Of a stretch of 64,000 nucleotides of DNA, positions 44,077-52,640 are shown piece by piece; the first letter of the stretch is position 1, and each line of letters starts with the position of its first letter. The position numbers were made by a program, and so were the translations under genes. Below the pieces are notes generated by a model that saw only the letters and a program-made list of their open reading frames with translations, did no database searches and was not told the DNA's origin. Source of the stretch: Metabacillus litoralis (GTDB taxonomy: Bacteria > Bacillota > Bacilli > Bacillales > Bacillaceae); the NCBI RefSeq assembly GCF_020524045.1, contig NZ_JAIVKL010000001.1:647529-711528 (forward strand), in the 5' to 3' direction.

Positions 44077-45195
44077 ATGCTAATTTACAATTTGACATTG
44101 TTGATTTTTTTCATCTGGACCATTATTAACTCTCTTTTTATGCCAAAGCTAAAAGACGGTATTTCATCAAATTCTAGTAGACTTGTGTCAATACTAATAC
44201 CTGTAAGAAATGAAGAAAGAAACATAAAACCTTTAATCGACTCTTTAAGTAAATTAAACTATAAAAACTTTGAAGTCTTACTACTGAATGATCAATCAAC
44301 AGATTTAACTAAAACATATATTTTATCATCTATCGAAAACGATCCTCGCTTTAAACTAATAGAAGGAAAAGTTTTACCAGAAGGATGGGCCGGTAAAGTT
44401 CATGCATGTCATCAACTAAGTAAACAAGCCAAAGGTGAGCTTCTACTATTTTTAGACGCTGATATTCGGTTGCATAAAAATACCCTCCAAACAGCTGTAC
44501 ATTTTCTTGAAAGCAAGTCTGGAAAACTCCTAACAGGATTTCCAAGATTTCCAGTAACACACTTATTAGAAAAATGGCTTGTTCCCATGCAACATTTTTT
44601 GATCTACTTTCACTTACCATTATTTTTTGCTAATTACACGAAATTAACCTCAGCTTCAGCAGCTCATGGATCATTTATGTTATTTGAAAAGGATTCCTAT
44701 TTGAAAATAGGTGGACATGAGAAGATTAAAAAATCACTACTTGATGATGTACATCTTACTAGATTAATGAAACAACATGACCAAAAAGTTTTATTAAGTA
44801 ACATTACATCATTTGTAACATGCTATATGTACACGAGCAATAAAGAGGTTTGGGATGGATTTAAGAAGAACATTTTTGTAGGAATTGGACGATCAGTATT
44901 TTTAGCTATACTACTTACTTTGTTTTATTTATTGTTTTATATCCTACCCGGGATTATATTATTATTCGGATTAACACGACTCTTTTTATTACAAAATATT
45001 AATTTGCTCTTATTTTGTCCTTACTTTATAATCGTGTTACAAAAATGCTTTATTGATTGGCAAACAAAACAAAAACTTACTCTTGGCTTATCAATGCCAC
45101 TCATCTCTTGTACATTCATCTCACTATTAGTTACCTCGATGATCACATCGTTAACAAAGAAAGGATATAGCTGGAAAGGTAGGACTTACCATTAA
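44077..45195 (+). CDS. CrtQ-like family 2 glycosyltransferase
   Basis: A 372-aa membrane glycosyltransferase. The GT-A domain starts at about residue 40 (SILIPVRNEERNI), with DQSTDLT and the DxD-like FLDADIRL. An N-terminal helix and several C-terminal transmembrane helices (about 275-345) anchor it. The end SWKGRTYH resembles the WKGRxY ending of staphylococcal CrtQ, which glucosylates a carotenoid acid. With the CrtP-like gene upstream, glycosylation of an oxidised C30 carotenoid is likely. I prefer ATG 44077 behind GGGGGCT over GTG 44044. Confidence 0.75.
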   Translation: MLIYNLTLLIFFIWTIINSLFMPKLKDGISSNSSRLVSILIPVRNEERNIKPLIDSLSKLNYKNFEVLLLNDQSTDLTKTYILSSIENDPRFKLIEGKVLPEGWAGKVHACHQLSKQAKGELLLFLDADIRLHKNTLQTAVHFLESKSGKLLTGFPRFPVTHLLEKWLVPMQHFLIYFHLPLFFANYTKLTSASAAHGSFMLFEKDSYLKIGGHEKIKKSLLDDVHLTRLMKQHDQKVLLSNITSFVTCYMYTSNKEVWDGFKKNIFVGIGRSVFLAILLTLFYLLFYILPGIILLFGLTRLFLLQNINLLLFCPYFIIVLQKCFIDWQTKQKLTLGLSMPLISCTFISLLVTSMITSLTKKGYSWKGRTYH

Positions 45196-45314
45196 GACCA
45201 CTTTCGTCATTTGTAATATTTATTTAATATTTTTTATGATACTTTTCAATATTTTTTCTTGTATACTGTTTACTATGTATATATATCTTTCTTCCTACTA
45301 AGGAGTTGGTCATT

Positions 45315-45533
45315 TTGCTTCAATTGGTAAGACGTCATCTAGTTGCCATTCTTTGTTTAATAGGAGCATTAGCACCATTTATTGGTATGCTATTCATTGA
45401 TTTATTTTATTATAGTACAATTTGTGGATGGATTTTAGGATTTTGTTGTTTTGTCGTTTCCTATATTATTGTGAGCAAACGGCCTGATGAAGAAGATGTA
45501 ACAAATCCTCCTACAAATAACCCTATATTATAA
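45315..45533 (+). CDS. Small membrane protein, unknown (72 aa)
   Basis: TTG 45315 lies 9 nt after AAGGAG. The product has a short basic start (LVRRH), two transmembrane helices (VAILCLIGALAPFIGML and CGWILGFCCFVVSYII) and an acidic Pro/Asn-rich tail (PDEEDVTNPPTNNPIL). No family recognised. A bidirectional terminator separates it from the convergent zosA gene. Confidence 0.65.
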   Translation: MLQLVRRHLVAILCLIGALAPFIGMLFIDLFYYSTICGWILGFCCFVVSYIIVSKRPDEEDVTNPPTNNPIL

Positions 45534-45628
45534 GACTATCAAATAATGTTAATAATGGAATATCATTCTCAACAAAACATCCATTTTAACATGGTTTTTT
45601 AATGGAGGCATAAGATAATGGTAAATTT

Positions 45629-45674
45629 AAAAAAGGAAAACTCGTTTGTTATAAATTCGATTTTTCCTTTTTTT
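45629..45674. terminator. Bidirectional terminator between the small membrane gene and zosA
   Basis: Arms AAAAAAGGAAAACTCG and CGATTTTTCCTTTTTT pair in nearly all positions, with A- and T-rich outer ends that suit both directions. Confidence 0.8.
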
Positions 45675-45686
45675 GTCTTTCTAAAG

Positions 45687-47624
45687 TTAAATTTCTTCAT
45701 TTCCTTTTAATAAGCGTAAGCCATTTAATATAACTAATATCGTACTTCCTTCATGACCTATTACACCTAACGGAAGATCGAGCACTTGAAAAAAGTTGGA
45801 ACAGATTAAAAGTGCAATCACTGACAAAGAAAAAACAATATTTTGTTTAATAATTCGATTCATTTTATTTGAAAGCGCAACAGCATTAGTTAACTTCAGT
45901 AATTCATTTTTCATTAATATAATATCTGCCGTTTCTAATGCAACATCCGTTCCTTCACCCATTGCAATTCCAACATCAGATGTAGCAAGAGCTGGAGCAT
46001 CATTAATTCCATCACCAATCATTGTAACTGTGCCAAATTTCTTTTTCAATTTTTTTATCTCATTTACTTTTTCCTCTGGTAAACATTCACCTTTAAATTG
46101 ATCTATATTTAATTCTTTAGCAATTACTTCCGCTGTCGAATTGCTATCTCCAGTAAGCATTACTGTTTTTATCCCTTGTTCTCTTAATTTTCCGATGACT
46201 TCTTTTGCTTCTTGTCTCACAACATCCTTTAAAGCTATTAATCCTACAATCTCTTTTTCTCTAATGACATATACAATTGTTTTTCCTTCTAATGCAAGCT
46301 TCTCACTTACTCCATCATGAAAATCCTTAGCAATTACACTTCCTACAAAATCTGCTTTCCCAATCTTCCAAGAAATATTTTCAATTACTGCACTAACACC
46401 AAAGCCTGATTTTTCCTCAACCGAGGTCATTTCTGCAGTACGTGCAGGAAAATCTTCGTATATTTTAGCTACAATTGCTTTGGCTAATGGATGTGTTGAT
46501 TGATTCTCGATTGATAAAACTGATTTATAAAATTCATCTTGATCAATTGTTTCTAACGTTATAATATCTGTTACAGTTGGTTCACCTTTTGTAAGTGTTC
46601 CAGTTTTATCGAATACTACGACATCAGTCTTATTTAGTTTTTCTAGATGAATACCACCTTTGAATAATAATCCACTTTTTGCTCCATTCGAAATTGCAGA
46701 TAATGTTGCAGGCATGATTGAAGCAACTAATGCACAAGGAGATGCCACAACCATTAATACTAGTGCTCGATAAATCGACTCATTCCAATTCCAACCTAAC
46801 GCAAAATGAGGAACAATCATCATTAATCCCACTAGTGCTAATACACCTTTTACATAAGTACCTTCAAATTTTTCAATAAATTGCTGTGATGGGGATTTTT
46901 CAGATTGAGCTGTTTGAACCAACTCCAATATTTTATGAAACATTGTTTCAGTACTCTTTTTCATTACTGAGATGGTAATTGAACCATTTCCATTTACAGT
47001 ACCAGCAAAAACCTCATCACTTGTATTTTTTTCTACAGGCATTGATTCACCGGTAATAGCTGATTGATCAATATTTGTTTTTCCCGATAATACAACACCA
47101 TCAGTCGGAATTCTTTCACCAGGCTTCACTAAAATCGTATCACCTATATTCAAAGCTGAGACGTGAACTTTACTTTCTTTTCCATTCACAAGGATCATTG
47201 CTTCTTCAGGTTGTAAACTCATTAACGCTAAAATCTCACGTTGACTTTTGTTCATCGTATAAGTTTCTAGTGCCCCACTTAATGCAAAAATAAAAATAAG
47301 TATAGCTCCCTCTTCCCAGTAGCCGATGATTGCAGAACCGACAGCAGCAAAAACCATTAATAATTCTACATTTAATTTTTTTTCAGCAATTGTTTCCTGA
47401 ATTCCTTCCTTTGCCTTTGCATAGCCACCAATAACAAAAGCTAAAATGAATAAAGGAATAGCAACTGTCTCATTTCCATGAAAATTATAAAACCAACCAA
47501 ATCCAATAAGTATTCCAGCTATAGTTGCATTTATTAATTCAATTTGCTCCAAACATTTTATCATGAAAGGATTTTGCTGAGATATATTCACATCAGTAAT
47601 TTTCTCTACACTATTAACTTCCAA
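45687..47624 (-). CDS. zosA: P1B-type metal-transporting ATPase ZosA
   Basis: A 645-aa heavy-metal P-type ATPase. The membrane metal site is ASPCALVASIMP, the phosphorylated Asp is in DKTGTLTKGEP, and the hinge is GDGINDAPALATSDVG. There is no N-terminal metal-binding domain. B. subtilis ZosA is a peroxide-induced, PerR-controlled zinc uptake ATPase of similar length at the same locus. Two PerR-like boxes lie upstream here. I start at TTG 47624, eight bases after GAGGA; GTG 47633 overlaps that binding site. Confidence 0.88.
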   Translation of the reverse strand: MEVNSVEKITDVNISQQNPFMIKCLEQIELINATIAGILIGFGWFYNFHGNETVAIPLFILAFVIGGYAKAKEGIQETIAEKKLNVELLMVFAAVGSAIIGYWEEGAILIFIFALSGALETYTMNKSQREILALMSLQPEEAMILVNGKESKVHVSALNIGDTILVKPGERIPTDGVVLSGKTNIDQSAITGESMPVEKNTSDEVFAGTVNGNGSITISVMKKSTETMFHKILELVQTAQSEKSPSQQFIEKFEGTYVKGVLALVGLMMIVPHFALGWNWNESIYRALVLMVVASPCALVASIMPATLSAISNGAKSGLLFKGGIHLEKLNKTDVVVFDKTGTLTKGEPTVTDIITLETIDQDEFYKSVLSIENQSTHPLAKAIVAKIYEDFPARTAEMTSVEEKSGFGVSAVIENISWKIGKADFVGSVIAKDFHDGVSEKLALEGKTIVYVIREKEIVGLIALKDVVRQEAKEVIGKLREQGIKTVMLTGDSNSTAEVIAKELNIDQFKGECLPEEKVNEIKKLKKKFGTVTMIGDGINDAPALATSDVGIAMGEGTDVALETADIILMKNELLKLTNAVALSNKMNRIIKQNIVFSLSVIALLICSNFFQVLDLPLGVIGHEGSTILVILNGLRLLKGNEEI

Positions 47625-47720
47625 GTTATCCACTCCTCTAATTGAGAATAAAATTCATACTCATTTGTTTTTTTATCGCTAAAATGTTGAAATATCAATA
47701 TATCGTATATATACCCTTAA

Positions 47721-47735
47721 TAATAATTATTATAA
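47721..47735. promoter_or_regulatory. PerR box upstream of zosA
   Basis: TAATAATTATTATAA fits the PerR consensus TTATAATnATTATAA at all but one position. It is about 97 bp before the zosA start, as expected for peroxide regulation. Confidence 0.65.
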
Positions 47736-47781
47736 ACAAATACCAATACTATAGCAAGATTAAATTAATATAATTACTATT

Positions 47782-47796
47782 TAATAATTATTATTG
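47782..47796. promoter_or_regulatory. Second, weaker PerR/Fur-like box
   Basis: TAATAATTATTATTG matches the PerR consensus less well (three mismatches) and lies 61 bp further upstream. In such AT-rich DNA it could be chance. Confidence 0.35.
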
Positions 47797-47874
47797 ATAA
47801 CGATAAGCGTTCTCAACAACAATATTTAGACTTTAATATTATTTTTTTCACGTCGTTTACTCCAAATAAAAGAA

Positions 47875-48216
47875 GAGGCTGGCACATAATTAAAGAGGTT
47901 ATACAAAAAGACGAATAAATCTAAATTCAGTTAAGCTGAAAGAAACAAGTTCGTTCCATTGCGCTGCAGACACTCGCTTTCCACGGGGAGGAAGCTGAGC
48001 CTCCTCGGCATACCTGCGGGGTCTCAGCCTTTCCTCAATTCTAAGTAGGTGGCCGAGTGTCTTCCGCTACATTCCACTAGTTTAGAAATAGTATGCAAAA
48101 TCAAAAATCTATTGATCACAGCAAATAAAAACCCGAACTATTAGGCGAATGATTAATTGATATCTCACCTAAAAATTCGGGTTTATCATTAGCTTTAATA
48201 CTTATGTCTCAGCCTA
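47875..48216 (+). repeat. Dispersed repeat family B, full copy 1
   Basis: About 342 bp with terminal inverted repeats GAGGCTGGCACATAATTAAAG and CTTTAATACTTATGTCTCAGCC. The interior has a GC-rich core (CTTTCCACGGGGAGGAAGC and TGCGGGGTCTCAGCC) and the inverted pair AACCCGAACTATTAGGCGAA / CACCTAAAAATTCGGGTTT. It fills the space between zosA and stoA and has no gene. Confidence 0.88.
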
Positions 48217-48273
48217 ACTATTTTCCCTTCGAAAATATTACAAATAAATAGAAGTTAACTTTTTCTTCCAGAT

Positions 48274-48783
48274 TTAATTAGATGCTATGATTTCATTTAA
48301 CATCTCTGATGTAACTGGTCCCATTATTTTATTTTGAATCATTCCGTTTTCATCAATAATTAGTGTTGTTGGTATCCCTATTAATTTATATTTCTTGGCT
48401 ATTTTACCTGACTCATCAAGACCAATTGGAAATGGAACGTCAAAGTGTTTGATAAATTGTTCTACTGATTTTTCACTTTGCTCTGAGGATGTGACATTAA
48501 TACCTATAAGATGTACATTACTTGAGTTATTTTCTTTTGAGAATTTATTTAATTCGGCCATCTCTTCTTGGCAATATGTACACCAGGTTGTCCAAAAGTT
48601 TAGTATGATTAAATCTCCTTTAAAATCAGATAAACTTATCGTTTCACCTGATAATGTAGATATTGAAAATTCGGGTGCTTTTTCCTTCTCTATATTTTCA
48701 TTGTTTTCAATTGCCATAAGCTCACTATGGTAAGCTGTGCTTATAAGAATGATAAGTACTATAAAAAAAGTTTTTCTTTTCAT
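48274..48783 (-). CDS. stoA: Thiol-disulfide oxidoreductase StoA
   Basis: A 169-aa membrane-anchored thioredoxin-like protein. An N-terminal signal anchor (KRKTFFIVLIILIST) is followed by a ResA/TlpA-type domain with the redox site WCTYC near residue 75 and the cis-Pro in IGIPTTLII. In B. subtilis StoA reduces disulfides outside the forespore inner membrane and is needed for cortex synthesis. I start at ATG 48783 behind GAGGGTG; the GTG four codons earlier is part of that site. Synteny with zosA and ykvU supports the name. Confidence 0.9.
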   Translation of the reverse strand: MKRKTFFIVLIILISTAYHSELMAIENNENIEKEKAPEFSISTLSGETISLSDFKGDLIILNFWTTWCTYCQEEMAELNKFSKENNSSNVHLIGINVTSSEQSEKSVEQFIKHFDVPFPIGLDESGKIAKKYKLIGIPTTLIIDENGMIQNKIMGPVTSEMLNEIIASN

Positions 48784-48924
48784 TAATATATTCACCCTCT
48801 ATATTATTCGATAATTTACTATTCCCACCTAAAATTATAATTATTCAATTAAAAAAATATTGAGATAAAAATTAAGGTATATCCAAAATTTCTAGCAAGA
48901 GTAGCAACATTAAAAGAAGAGAGC

Positions 48925-48954
48925 AAAAAAAACAATCAAGTTTTCCCTGATTGT
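48925..48954 (-). terminator. ykvU terminator
   Basis: ACAATCA / TGATTGT stem with a 9-nt loop, followed by eight T on the minus strand, 72 nt after the ykvU stop codon. Confidence 0.8.
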
Positions 48955-49025
48955 CTAGAAATTAGTGATATTAAACTAGGGATTGTCTGATCCTTTTTTA
49001 GATTACAAACTCACTTATAGCTGTT

Positions 49026-50351
49026 TTAATATGTAATTCTCCTTTTCATAAAATACACACTAACATCTAATTTCTTACATATCGTTACATAATGCATCAT
49101 CATAAGAAGGACAGCCCCCATATTCATTCCTAGAATAATACCCTTCATATTTAGCATTTCCATTGATCCGAGAACATACATCATTCCAAATGAAATAGCA
49201 TGTGACCAAATCGTATGAAACAGTGCGTCTTTTACTAGTCCTAGTCCGATTAGGTAAGCTTGCATTGGAATAATAAAAAAATGGAAAAGAAAATATGGCC
49301 ATAACAATTTTAAATAAAAAGATGCTGATGAAGAATGGAAAAATAAATGAGTTAATGGATCTGCGTAAATATACATAATAAAAACTGAAATCGTTCCATA
49401 AAAAAATGTAATAACCATCGCTTGTTTTAGTAAACGAACTAGCTTTTTATTATCATGATTGGCATAGGCCTCTGAAACATTCGGGATTAACATAATCATT
49501 AAGGCGTGACCAATAAATGCAGGAAAAAAACCGATCGACATAGCAACACCAGCTAACATTCCATAGTGCTCTGTAGCCATGACACTTGAAAAACCTGCAG
49601 CTATTAATGCCCATTTCACTAAAAAAGGTTGAATAGCATGTGTAAGCGAATGAAATAACCTTAGCCCAGTCGTTGGAAAGGAAACAGAAAAAAGAGCTTT
49701 TCGTACTCTTCTTCCTTTAATAGGTTGGTTTTTTTCCTTGCTTAAAACCTGGTATTCGATCATATATACAGTGATTAAATAAGCACTAACAATTAACTCA
49801 CTACCAATTAAAGTAGCTAATGATATCATTAAAGCTTTTTCTAAATCGAATTGAAATGTTTGAAATACCCAAAATAAAATGATAAGTTGAACGACTTTTT
49901 TCAGGAAATTAGAAATAGCGATTTTCCCCATATGTTGAACACCCATAAAATATCCTCTCGCTATCGATGAGAAGGAAACAATAGGAATTAAGAGCACAAC
50001 AAGCCACTTAACATATGGATGATAACCATGAAAAACAGGAAGATTTGGTAACACAAGAACCGCTGCTATGATAAAACCAATGGTAAAAAGTAGTGTAAGT
50101 AAGATCGTATGTTTTAGCATATGGTAGTGTGTTTCTCGCTGCTTTTCCGCAATAAATTTAGAGATTGATATGGGTAATTCTAAGCTGGCAATGATTACAA
50201 TAAAAAACACAATCGGAAGAATGGACATATACAAGCCCATGCCTTCCTCACCTAGCTCTCTTGCTAAAATAATATTAATAAAAAACTCGAGACATTCTCC
50301 GAAAAAAGCTGCCACAACAAGTATTAATGTTCCTTTAACAAATGTATTCAT
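49026..50351 (-). CDS. ykvU: MOP-superfamily spore membrane protein YkvU
   Basis: A 441-aa polytopic membrane protein with about 12-14 hydrophobic helices, of the polysaccharide exporter / SpoVB-like flippase group. It begins MNTFVKGTLILVVAAFFGE. B. subtilis YkvU is a sporulation membrane protein of this family located next to stoA. It may move a lipid-linked precursor during spore envelope assembly; the cargo is unknown. GAGGGGA precedes ATG 50351. Confidence 0.85.
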   Translation of the reverse strand: MNTFVKGTLILVVAAFFGECLEFFINIILARELGEEGMGLYMSILPIVFFIVIIASLELPISISKFIAEKQRETHYHMLKHTILLTLLFTIGFIIAAVLVLPNLPVFHGYHPYVKWLVVLLIPIVSFSSIARGYFMGVQHMGKIAISNFLKKVVQLIILFWVFQTFQFDLEKALMISLATLIGSELIVSAYLITVYMIEYQVLSKEKNQPIKGRRVRKALFSVSFPTTGLRLFHSLTHAIQPFLVKWALIAAGFSSVMATEHYGMLAGVAMSIGFFPAFIGHALMIMLIPNVSEAYANHDNKKLVRLLKQAMVITFFYGTISVFIMYIYADPLTHLFFHSSSASFYLKLLWPYFLFHFFIIPMQAYLIGLGLVKDALFHTIWSHAISFGMMYVLGSMEMLNMKGIILGMNMGAVLLMMMHYVTICKKLDVSVYFMKRRITY

Positions 50352-50465
50352 GATGTCGTCCCCTCATATTAAACTAGTCCATAATTAAACAATATGAGAT
50401 CAAACACAAGAATAAAACAAGCTAAAGGAAATTCCTTTAAAAATTTAAGAATTAGTTTCATTTTA

Positions 50466-51536
50466 TTATTCTATAACACCTGATTCTGATATAATAACCT
50501 CTGGTTTCACTTCAACAAGTAACTCTGGAATTTTGTCACGCCATTCATTAATTTTAAATTCTCTAGACTGAGATCTAATTTGATCGCCAATTCCAATGGG
50601 ATCAATTCTCAACTCCTTAAAATAAGCAAAAAGAGAATTTATTTCGGTTTTCAATTTCTCCTCAAACACCTTTTCAACTTCTTTTGTCACTTCTGGTGTA
50701 ATCCTCTTACCTGTATATTCATGAATATACCCTTCTAATTTCACTTTTACTTCTACTTTAAGAGGTTCCAAGGACAAAAGTTTCACTTTTCTCGATGAAG
50801 CAATACTTTTAATACCTGCTGACTCATCAGATTCTGGTAGATCTAGAGTGTATACCCCTTTTGTATATTGATCAGCTAAAGCCTTAAAAAATAATAACTT
50901 CTCATTTGAAATGGTACCTACAACCTTTTTTTCATCAAAAAGCGCCAAACCATCGATTTCTACTCCACCTGTTTGTTCATTTTTCTTTATAATAGGAAGA
51001 AAAGGATCATGACCTTTAGAATAAAATTGATACAAAAAAAGATGTAAGTTTGTTCTAGGTAAATCACGATTTAACTTATTATGCAGAATCAAATTTGACA
51101 TAAAACTTGAAGCACCTTGATTAGCAAAGTCTGATTCTAAAACCGATTTTGCATCACCTTTTGAAACAGCTAGCAGTAACCTCTCACCAATAGAAGCATC
51201 ACGCTGTAAAGTATCGACTAAGTCACTAATACCTTTTTTAGCCATATCTTCTCCAAATAATACTATTTCAATTTTTCCCAAAACTAATGGATCTGGAGAT
51301 TGTTTTTGTAATTTATCTAGAATATCTCTACTAAGAGTAGAATCATCAGTAATAACATAATCATTGACAGGTTGATCTTTAATATATGTATTGATTACTG
51401 CTGATCCTCTAATCATTTCTTTTTCTGTTAAATCAAAACCGATGCTTGTGACAAGGTTTACATCATCTAATATTTCCTTCTCAACACACCCTGTCAAAAA
51501 CAATAATATCATTGTAATTGAAATATACCTTTTCAT
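50466..51536 (-). CDS. Germinant receptor C subunit (Ger(x)C lipoprotein)
   Basis: A 356-aa lipoprotein subunit of a GerA-type germinant receptor in the spore inner membrane. The signal peptide ends in the lipobox FLTGC (Cys17). The N-terminal domain (VNLVTSIGFDLTEKE) and the C-terminal domain are typical of GerAC/GerKC. AAAGGAGAAC precedes ATG 51536, and the start overlaps the B subunit stop by 4 nt. Which receptor it belongs to (GerK, Ynd or a new one) cannot be told. Confidence 0.92.
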   Translation of the reverse strand: MKRYISITMILLFLTGCVEKEILDDVNLVTSIGFDLTEKEMIRGSAVINTYIKDQPVNDYVITDDSTLSRDILDKLQKQSPDPLVLGKIEIVLFGEDMAKKGISDLVDTLQRDASIGERLLLAVSKGDAKSVLESDFANQGASSFMSNLILHNKLNRDLPRTNLHLFLYQFYSKGHDPFLPIIKKNEQTGGVEIDGLALFDEKKVVGTISNEKLLFFKALADQYTKGVYTLDLPESDESAGIKSIASSRKVKLLSLEPLKVEVKVKLEGYIHEYTGKRITPEVTKEVEKVFEEKLKTEINSLFAYFKELRIDPIGIGDQIRSQSREFKINEWRDKIPELLVEVKPEVIISESGVIE

Positions 51537-52624
51537 GCTTTGTTCTCCTTTACTTTACGATTAATGATCGTAATCAAGAATAGCATTGGTATGTAGGCAA
51601 TCAGTATGTAAAACCCTAACTGTCCGATAATATCGTTCATTAAACTAATTTCGTCTCTTGTTCTTGAAAGGGAATTTGCAAAGTAAGTAATAAGTAAAAT
51701 AACTATCAATGTATATTTTTGCTTGAATTTAAATGAATCCTTTAAACATCGACTAGCACACCAGATGGTTAAGCATACATTCGGAAGGATAATTAAACAC
51801 CAATTTGCTATTCCTACATATTCAAATCGTTCGACAAATGGCATCTCAACAATTTTCCACATCGTTAATGTAGCCCATACATTTTTCTGTAATTGTTCCT
51901 CACTGAAATAAACAAGTGTGATAATCATAATAAAAGTATAAACAACTGTACTAGTTGCTACTGCTAAATGTGCCCATTTCTTTGATTTATCAGCATTTTT
52001 TATAAATGGATAAAAAACTAATAATGCTTCGAAACCAATAACCGTTAACGACATACTTTTTGTTGAAACGAGTAAGTCCTTTACAGAATGATTAAACACT
52101 GGTAAAAGATTACGTAGATCAGAAAACTGTAATGGAAATAAAAAAGTAAGGAATAAATAAATAGGTAGTATGATACCAAAGAAACTAATTCCAGTAACAA
52201 CTCTAAAGCCACCTCTTATGATATAGTAAACTAATAAAAGAAACACAAATGTAAAAAGCCACACATTTAAATCAGGAAACATCCATACCTCGATGATTTC
52301 AATGTACGTTCTTAAAACTGTAATTGCTACCAATAAAAAATAACAAGCAAGCAATGCACTTAATGTGTTCCCTATCCATTTTCCAAATACTGCTTTATGA
52401 ACAGTCATTATGTTTCCATTAGAATCCTTCAAAATTTTATAAATCATCCATAATGAGATATGAACGACGATTCCTGATAAAATAACAGCAATCCAAGCGT
52501 CTCTTCCTGATTTATCAGCAATAATTCTTTGAAATCCTAATACACCTACTCCATATTGAAGTGAATGAATTAAGTAAAAAACTAAGAAATGAGACACTTT
52601 GAATCTTTCTGCGATCTTAATCAT
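51533..52624 (-). CDS. Germinant receptor B subunit
   Basis: A 363-aa integral membrane protein of the APC-like GerAB/spore permease family, with about ten transmembrane helices. It likely forms the amino-acid or other germinant binding pocket. It begins MIKIAERFKVSHFLVFY; GAGGTGATG precedes ATG 52624. It follows the A subunit by 16 nt and overlaps the C subunit start. The ligand cannot be predicted from the sequence alone. Confidence 0.93.
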   Translation of the reverse strand: MIKIAERFKVSHFLVFYLIHSLQYGVGVLGFQRIIADKSGRDAWIAVILSGIVVHISLWMIYKILKDSNGNIMTVHKAVFGKWIGNTLSALLACYFLLVAITVLRTYIEIIEVWMFPDLNVWLFTFVFLLLVYYIIRGGFRVVTGISFFGIILPIYLFLTFLFPLQFSDLRNLLPVFNHSVKDLLVSTKSMSLTVIGFEALLVFYPFIKNADKSKKWAHLAVATSTVVYTFIMIITLVYFSEEQLQKNVWATLTMWKIVEMPFVERFEYVGIANWCLIILPNVCLTIWCASRCLKDSFKFKQKYTLIVILLITYFANSLSRTRDEISLMNDIIGQLGFYILIAYIPMLFLITIINRKVKENKA

Positions 52625-52640
52625 CGTTACATCACCTCAA

